From: Mimachlamys varia
Taxonomy: Eukaryota; Mollusca; Bivalvia; Pectinida; Pectinidae
Length of the DNA: 64,000 bases
Assembly (NCBI GenBank): GCA_947623455.1
Contig: OX392545.1
Span: 20,744,001-20,808,000 of the forward strand
Reading direction: 5' to 3'
The position numbers and the translations under genes were made by a program. A model generated the notes under the pieces. The model ran no database searches. It saw nothing but the letters and a program-made list of their open reading frames with translations, and was not told the DNA's origin. Every line of letters starts with the position of its first letter. Within the stretch, counting starts at the first letter, position 1. Shown here piece by piece: positions 58,546 to 64,000 of the stretch.

Positions 58546-59560
58546 CCTAATCAACAGCCACCTTGGACTCTACAACATTGCTGTACTTAACCAATGAACG
58601 TATTTCAGATTGTATTTATTGTCAATATGAATGCAATCTGAGTGTAAGATCAATATAATGACGTCCGTCAATGGCTATTTTGACATTTCAGGTATTTTGT
58701 AAAAGATAATAATGGCATCATTTACAATTTATAAAGAGTTCTGCCCTTGCATGTTAACATACTGGGAAAGCTGGTTGAAAAACACATGCGTGTTATATGG
58801 GGCGAAGTGCAAAGCGTTGACGTTACGTACATGTACGTCTACATGGCGCCAAAATGACGTCATGTCATTGTCCGTTTGTCTTGACTGCATTTATACAACT
58901 GTGAATGCAGTCGATATTAACCCTGAATTAACGGGAAGCCATCATGCAAAATGTAAATATTATTACATTAACACTAGTTTTACATTTTACTTATGGTATA
59001 ACTTGAGAAAACATAGTTGTACAAAACAGAGACAACAGTCTGACGTCATGTTCAAGTTAATATTGCCACAGTAACACAAACTGATTTGCATATTTAGTTT
59101 ACCTGTATTAAATCGAACCCAATTATTGCAAAGCAAATGTCTACATGACCCGTCGTACATCAAGGAATATATTTCAGAATGAAAATAATTTTTTATACTA
59201 ATTCCGATTCAGACTAGTTATATTCGTTCTTACCTGGTGTTTAACAACACACTAGAGAATACATTACGTATACAGTATTTACAAAACTACAACATTGCAT
59301 ACAATGTACAGTATACTGCACTGGAATACTGTCGCCGGCGCTGCTTGAACGTCTATGAGTCACAAGGGTCGGCGATTACCTTGAAAAGCTGTCTGGATTT
59401 ATTTCGGCATAATGAAATATTAAAAATCAATTTACATTTGTTGCATAGAAAATTTGTAGAATAAATGTTGTACCCGAATGTGTGAGTAATAACAGGGTTT
59501 AAGTGCATATTTTACATATATGTATGTGAAGCTTATGGTTTCATTGATTTTTTATATAAA
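58546..59560. other. Intron 2, palindromic-element sequence
   Basis: Contains ATTGTATTTATTG/CAATATGAATGCAAT (58612-58640), shared with 40627-40655, and a GGCGCCAAAATGACGTCATG stretch near 58845. The 120-codon frame at 58712-59074 spans these and shows no domain. Confidence 0.45.
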
Positions 59561-60245
59561 AACTCGCTTCTGAAGTCATTTCTCTATCGTGAAATAAAAC
59601 TATACAGTAGATGTATAGCATACCCGTTAACCCTCCCTCATTACGAGGGAGACTCCCTCATTTTCACCATAATATACCAATCTCCCTCGAAATCTCCTTC
59701 ATCCAAGTCCAAACTCACCCAAACTCCAAATCTACATTCTGTAGTCAAATGATCTCCTAGTTAATGTAGGGTGTGTGTCATGACCATAACAGGTGTGTCT
59801 AGATCAAATGAATACTTTTTGAAGTTGTTTGATACATAAAAAGCGTAAAGCAAATTGAGTTATGTAGTTTTAATCGTATTTCAAACACTTTCTCCCTCCT
59901 TGGACATGTGGAATGAGGGAGATCTCCCTCATTGAAGGTTTCAGAGGTTAAAACCTATGGTATATCATTTTTTATCGCAAAACACATCTTTAACTTGAGT
60001 AATTTCTCTATCGAATAAGAAACCATCTCTCTAAAGTAATGTCTCCATCATAAAATTAGACTCAATTTCTAGTCATTTCTTGATCGTAAAACAAAACTCT
60101 TTTCATAGTTATTCCACTTTCGTAAAACGAATCTGTAACTATAGTTATTTATCCATCGTATAAAAAAAACTCTAGAAAAAACTCTATCGTAAAACAACTA
60201 CTGAATACATGTATATCTATCGTCATTTCTCTATCGTAACGAAAA
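59561..60245. repeat. Degenerate TCTATCGTAAAAC and CTCCCTC repeats
   Basis: Loose repetition of TTTCTCTATCGTAAAAC-type segments every 45-60 bp. At 59625-59710 and 59890-59930 there are CTCCCTCATT / AATGAGGGAG inverted motifs. Too diverged for a clear unit. Confidence 0.5.
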
Positions 60246-61937
60246 AATCAATCAATAATAAACGGCAAATACAATAAACCACAACTCTCCGTTAAGTTAG
60301 ACACAACTTGTAAAGAAATGGATGCTGTTATAAAATATGATGTAAATGCAATTCAAGTCTGTTCGAGACTCTACAGTACGTTCATATAACCATTGCAGGG
60401 GTCTCCAAAATGTAGCTTGGGTAAACATGTTTGACAGCTGAAATCCGCGTGAGTTCGGCAATATCTTTCTGTAAAGAACAGAAGGGGTGCTCGCGATATG
60501 CAATGTACACAAACCATTCGTTTATACTCGGAAGGGTGTGATAAGATTGGAAACAAATTTCCTCGGATTGTGTTCATGAATGTCTGTATTCAGTGACATG
60601 TATACACAGTGTGTAACAAACACAACTTCCGGGTTGTAGTGCGGTCGATACATGGTATAATTTATTCTAATCCGGTTAAGCTTCAACATGTGATGAAATA
60701 GATGTATGGCCTGTCTACATACTTAGAATCCTCGTGGTTTCTGTGTACTTTTTAACAACTTGAGCTGTTGTAATCCCAGAGATATTCAGGGATTGTCCTT
60801 TAGCTGTGTCCGAAATGTTCACAGACATTGATCAGACATTATACCACTAGTATGATATCTCAAATATTTGTCAGCTTAATAAACAAAAAATAAACTTTTT
60901 ATTGACAAACACCTTTTAAAATTACTAAACGGGATTTTTTTTCTACAAGGGTATTCAAATTATCAGTCATCATGCGTCGAATATTAATACACAATTATAT
61001 AAAAATATGTATTTGTGACGTTTGAAATCATTTGAAGGACCAAGTGAGTTTTATAATATTTAAATAAGCATATTGATTGATTTTTCTCTTTTATCAAAAA
61101 CCATCAGCTACGAGATAAAGAAAGCACTATAAACTGATGGTACTCAACAAGCATATTATGAAAACACAACATGTATGAATGGATGTATTCACACGGTGTT
61201 CAATGGGTCGACTTATGACGTAATACAATAATCTTGCTCAATAGGAGTCTTGTCACTTCGCATCGGATAACATAAAGAACTCCCCTGCGTCAAATTCTAT
61301 AACGACTGTATTTAATTTTGCCGCTGATTTTATTCAAATTAGATCGTATTCACCAATGTCGTTTAAAGGACAACACAAATACAAATGCGTTGATGAATAA
61401 GTTACTCAAAAATAAATATATAAAATCAAAGATATATTTTGTAGTAAAATGTATTTGTGTTTTTCCTTTCAATATGCACTATCTATTCAAGCCTGAGTGG
61501 ATTTAAATTTGTTACACCCATAATTAATTTTAAAGTCCCAGCGAGTTCCATGCAATATGATTGAAACCAATTCATTCATATTGGCATGAAAATTCAAAAG
61601 AAAGCCCATGGTTCGATCTCTTTAAGTTATGCATCTCGTCAAGCACTCAGAAATACGTAAACACCTTAACGGCTTTTAAAGCACCGGCCATTTATTTTGT
61701 GAAACAAACCCAGAAAAGCGAAGTAATGCTGCAAAAAAAAATAATTAAGAACGTTATATCTGTGTTGGCCATTATCCGATGCATATTCCCATTAATACAA
61801 TTCAGGGAAGCAATTATTTTCTTCTGGATATGTATGTCGCTTAAACTTCGCCTATAAGGTTGTTGTTAACTATTTACATTGTATATACATGTATAAATAT
61901 TGTTTATAAGCTGATTCTGTACCTGACGCCGTTTCAG
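60246..61937. other. Tetraspanin intron 2, last part
   Basis: AT-rich, with chance frames at 61318-61506 and 61561-61857. No exon supported before the acceptor at 61936-61937. Confidence 0.5.
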
Positions 61938-62098
61938 CTGCGAACCTGAACAAGGATGATTTCCTGGACAAGTTTGACCTGACAGAACTACTCGGAAGTG
62001 TAGCAATCATACTGATCGTGTTTGGGGTGGCGCTGCTGTCACTGGTCGTCATTGGTTACTGTGGCACGTGCTGTATGAGCCGGTGTCTCCTTATCATA
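61938..62098 (+). CDS. Tetraspanin, exon 3
   Basis: A 161-nt exon after GCCGTTTCAG, ending ATA/GTAAGT. With the carried-over base it reads AANLNKDDFLDKFDLTELLG (end of the small loop), then VAIILIVFGVALLSLVVIG (membrane segment 2), then YCGTCCMSRCLLII, the family's conserved inner-loop cysteines before segment 3. It ends on a codon boundary. The large extracellular loop with the CCG motif must lie beyond 64000, so the gene is partial here. By motif this resembles the invertebrate CD9-like/23-kDa integral membrane protein group; the exact subtype is uncertain. Confidence 0.9.
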
Positions 62099-62239
62099 GT
62101 AAGTATGACTAGTTACAAATCTTTAACAATTGTAATTATGGCGTAACGGTGTTACGTATCAGTATGACGTTTCTAGATCCACTCACCCATATACCGCTAC
62201 CTATATTTATGTACATCATGACACATTTCATCCACATAA

Positions 62240-62397
62240 CGACCGATACCACGCCCCAAAACACGACCGATACCACGACCCCAAACACGACTTATACCAC
62301 GACCCAAAACACGACCGATACCACGATTTTAAACACGACCAATACCACGAAACAAAACACGACGCAAAAAACAACCAATAACACAACCACACCATGA
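62240..62397 (+). repeat. 24-bp ACGACCGATACC minisatellite, part 1
   Basis: About six units of ACGACCGATACCACGACCCA+AAAC, period 24 (8 codons, Thr-rich frame). Related sequence resumes at 62807-62880 and 63182-63390 after two insertions. Confidence 0.9.
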
Positions 62398-62417
62398 TCT
62401 TCACCACAACCGACACC

Positions 62418-62806
62418 CAATCTGATTAAAATACAAATCCTTGTTCTCACTCCGTTTTACAAGGATCTGACAACATCCCATAAGAGGTCACGTCCAGATG
62501 ACCTTTGTCGCCTCTTTACTTGACACTAAAATAATTTTCCAAAGACCTGTCATCTTGCAGCAAGTCATTTTGTCACATTAATGCACATGAACTTTTTGGT
62601 GACGAAATGACTAAACGGACAAATGCGATTTTGCAAGCTTTGTCACCTCAAAATCTCACTGTCAAGATTCTGACAGTAGTAATTTGATCAGCTAATGCAA
62701 AAGGTCATCGGGACATGACCCCCTATGGGATTATCTCAGATCTTAACGCAGCAGAGAGAAGTTTAAGGAACGGCGCGGATATCAATATATTATTTTATTC
62801 AGATTG
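62418..62806. mobile_element. 389-bp MITE, relative of 15721-16081
   Basis: Ends CAATCTGATTAAAATACA and TTTTATTCAGATTG, with the same internal boxes (GGTGACGAAATGACTAAACG, GCAGCAGAGAGAAG) in the opposite orientation. Flanked by AACCGACACC on both sides (62408-62417 and 62807-62816), a 10-bp direct repeat. It has inserted into the 24-bp minisatellite. Confidence 0.85.
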
Positions 62807-62880
62807 AACCGACACCACGACTCACACAACACACACAACGCATCCACACCACATCCCACACCGCGATCCTTACCCAGACC
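62807..62880 (+). repeat. 24-bp minisatellite, part 2
   Basis: Diverged continuation (ACCGACACCACGACTCACAC and onward) between two inserted elements. Confidence 0.6.
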
Positions 62881-62881
62881 A

Positions 62882-63181
62882 CAGTTGCTTGAGATTCTGT
62901 CAGTAAATAAAAACATGTTTATATATATGGAGCCGCAGAATGTAATGGAAGTATTCCAACGTTATTTCTCAACTATTTGTAAACAATGCACATACCTTAC
63001 TTGTTGTGAGGTTGTCGTGCAATTCTTAGATTAAACACGACAGACTCGCAACCAGTAAGTTATGTGCATTGTTTACAAATAGTTGAGAAATAACGTTGGT
63101 ATACTTCCATTACATTACTGTAATGGGAGGCTCATTTCACGCATATTAATTATTATTTACCGACAGAAACCCAAGCAACTG
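62882..63181. mobile_element. 300-bp foldback element in minisatellite
   Basis: Outer ends CAGTTGCTTG ... CAAGCAACTG are inverted. Inner arms (62939-62992 and 63064-63115) share TGTAATGGAAGTAT, AACGTTATTTCTCAACTATT and TGTAAACAATGCACATA with their reverse complements. No coding content. Confidence 0.8.
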
Positions 63182-63390
63182 TGCCAAGACACAACCGTGT
63201 ACCAGGACCAACACCACAAACACAACCACACCATGATCTTCACCACGACCGATACCACGATTAACAACGCAACCTACACCACCAACATAACCATTTACAA
63301 CCAACCTCACAACAGCCAAAAACACTGAACAACACAACCCACAAAAGGCACACAACACAGCCACACTACTAGCAACACAACACCCTGACC
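63182..63390 (+). repeat. 24-bp minisatellite, part 3
   Basis: ACCACACCATGATCTTCACC, also present at 62385-62405, recurs here, followed by ACGACCGATACCACGATTAA and further AC-rich degenerate units. Confidence 0.7.
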
Positions 63391-63962
63391 AAAAACGATG
63401 GATATATATGTACGGACATTTTTGAGAGCTAAGCTAAATACAAGATGTAGGATTAGTTTATCTATTCTATAAATGACATTAAGACCATTTTGATTACGCA
63501 TGTTAACTGAGTAAAATCTATTTGAACAAAGCTACAATGCAAAAGGTATTTGTTTGATATTGCGTATATACCTAGATGGTTGGGCCTTGGAGAGGGTTTT
63601 CGACAGTGTATACGTGTGCCACATAAGTATACCATCCTTCTGTCATAAATATTGGCAATGGCAGTAAATAAGGGGAAATACTTTAACATTGAAGATATTT
63701 CAATAATCCGGGATCGGGATTTCCCTATCTCACATATTTGATGATGAATATTTTTCCTTTAATCTAAATACAATAACAATCTCCAAAATCATAAAATCAC
63801 TACATTTCTACTGGGTAACATTTTGAAAATATAAGCTTGTCTTTGAGCCTTTGTTAAGATAACGAAACAGTCGATGAGATTAAGCACACCCAACATTTTC
63901 AAATATGATTTGTAGGGCGAAATTAATAGCATCATTCTAACGGGAACGATAAACATATGCTA
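63391..63962. other. Tetraspanin intron 3, nothing recognised
   Basis: AT-rich; a GGGATCGGGATTTCCCTATCTC patch at 63705-63726 resembles a motif near 5622-5660. No exon seen. Confidence 0.45.
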
Positions 63963-64000
63963 CAATCTGATTAAAATACAGATCCTCACTATTACTATCG
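63963..64000. mobile_element. Start of another CAATCTGA MITE
   Basis: CAATCTGATTAAAATACAGA followed by TCCTCAC matches the end of the MITE family at 15721-16081; the copy is cut off by the window edge. Confidence 0.65.

Noticed and set aside
58237..58554. 105-codon Cys/Asn-rich frame
   Set aside because: Open only because of the 57-bp repeat; antisense to the tetraspanin gene with no splice support.
63146..63364. 72-codon Val/Gly/Cys-rich minus frame
   Set aside because: Falls in the AC-rich degenerate minisatellite and across an element boundary.
1..64000. Bacterial features such as operons, Shine-Dalgarno sites or insertion sequences
   Set aside because: The split exons with GT-AG introns, SINEs and MITEs show that this is animal nuclear DNA.

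Overview
This is a stretch of animal nuclear DNA, most likely from a bivalve mollusc and possibly a scallop. It has AT-rich intergenic DNA, short exons with GT-AG introns of 2-9 kb, tRNA-derived SINEs, many foldback and MITE elements, retroelement tails, and a very high minisatellite load. The species call rests on recognised repeat types and gene families, not on a database search.

Three protein-coding loci are supported by splice sites and reading phase. (1) A minus-strand gene (about 26.0 kb down to 3.05 kb) encodes a secreted PAN/apple-like plus C-type lectin protein. Exons at 25996-26020, 17170-17433, 14926-15017 and 3048-3274 are convincing; a damaged-looking middle exon lies at 3809-3933. 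(2) A minus-strand two-exon gene (43154-43278 and 38007-38208) joins in phase to an unrecognised 108-residue protein with a C-terminal hydrophobic segment. (3) A plus-strand tetraspanin has its first three coding exons at 53338-53397, 57223-57343 and 61938-62098 and runs off the right edge.

Layout: 0-3 kb holds a retroelement tail, a hairpin element and a 42-bp minisatellite abutting the last lectin exon. 3-26 kb is lectin introns holding a 1,106-bp triplication, four further minisatellites, two adjacent MITEs, a decayed TIR transposon with a SWIM-like zinc-finger remnant, and several retroelement 3' fragments. 27.0-35.0 kb is one 35-bp satellite array of about 227 units with higher-order duplications. 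35-45 kb holds a 138-bp repeat, palindromes, a CRE-containing 30-bp repeat, the small gene, a SINE and a 54-bp repeat. 45-53 kb is a 1.4-kb TIR element and 32-bp repeat arrays. 53-64 kb is the tetraspanin gene, whose second exon is sandwiched between two minisatellites, the downstream one starting exactly at the splice donor.

No operon, CRISPR array, rRNA or genuine tRNA gene is visible. The long open frames (up to about 1,040 codons) are by-products of stop-free tandem repeats. The genes do not form an obvious pathway: one is a secreted recognition protein, one a membrane scaffold and one unknown. The most unusual features are minisatellites that appear to have grown out of functional sequence (a lectin exon end and a splice donor).
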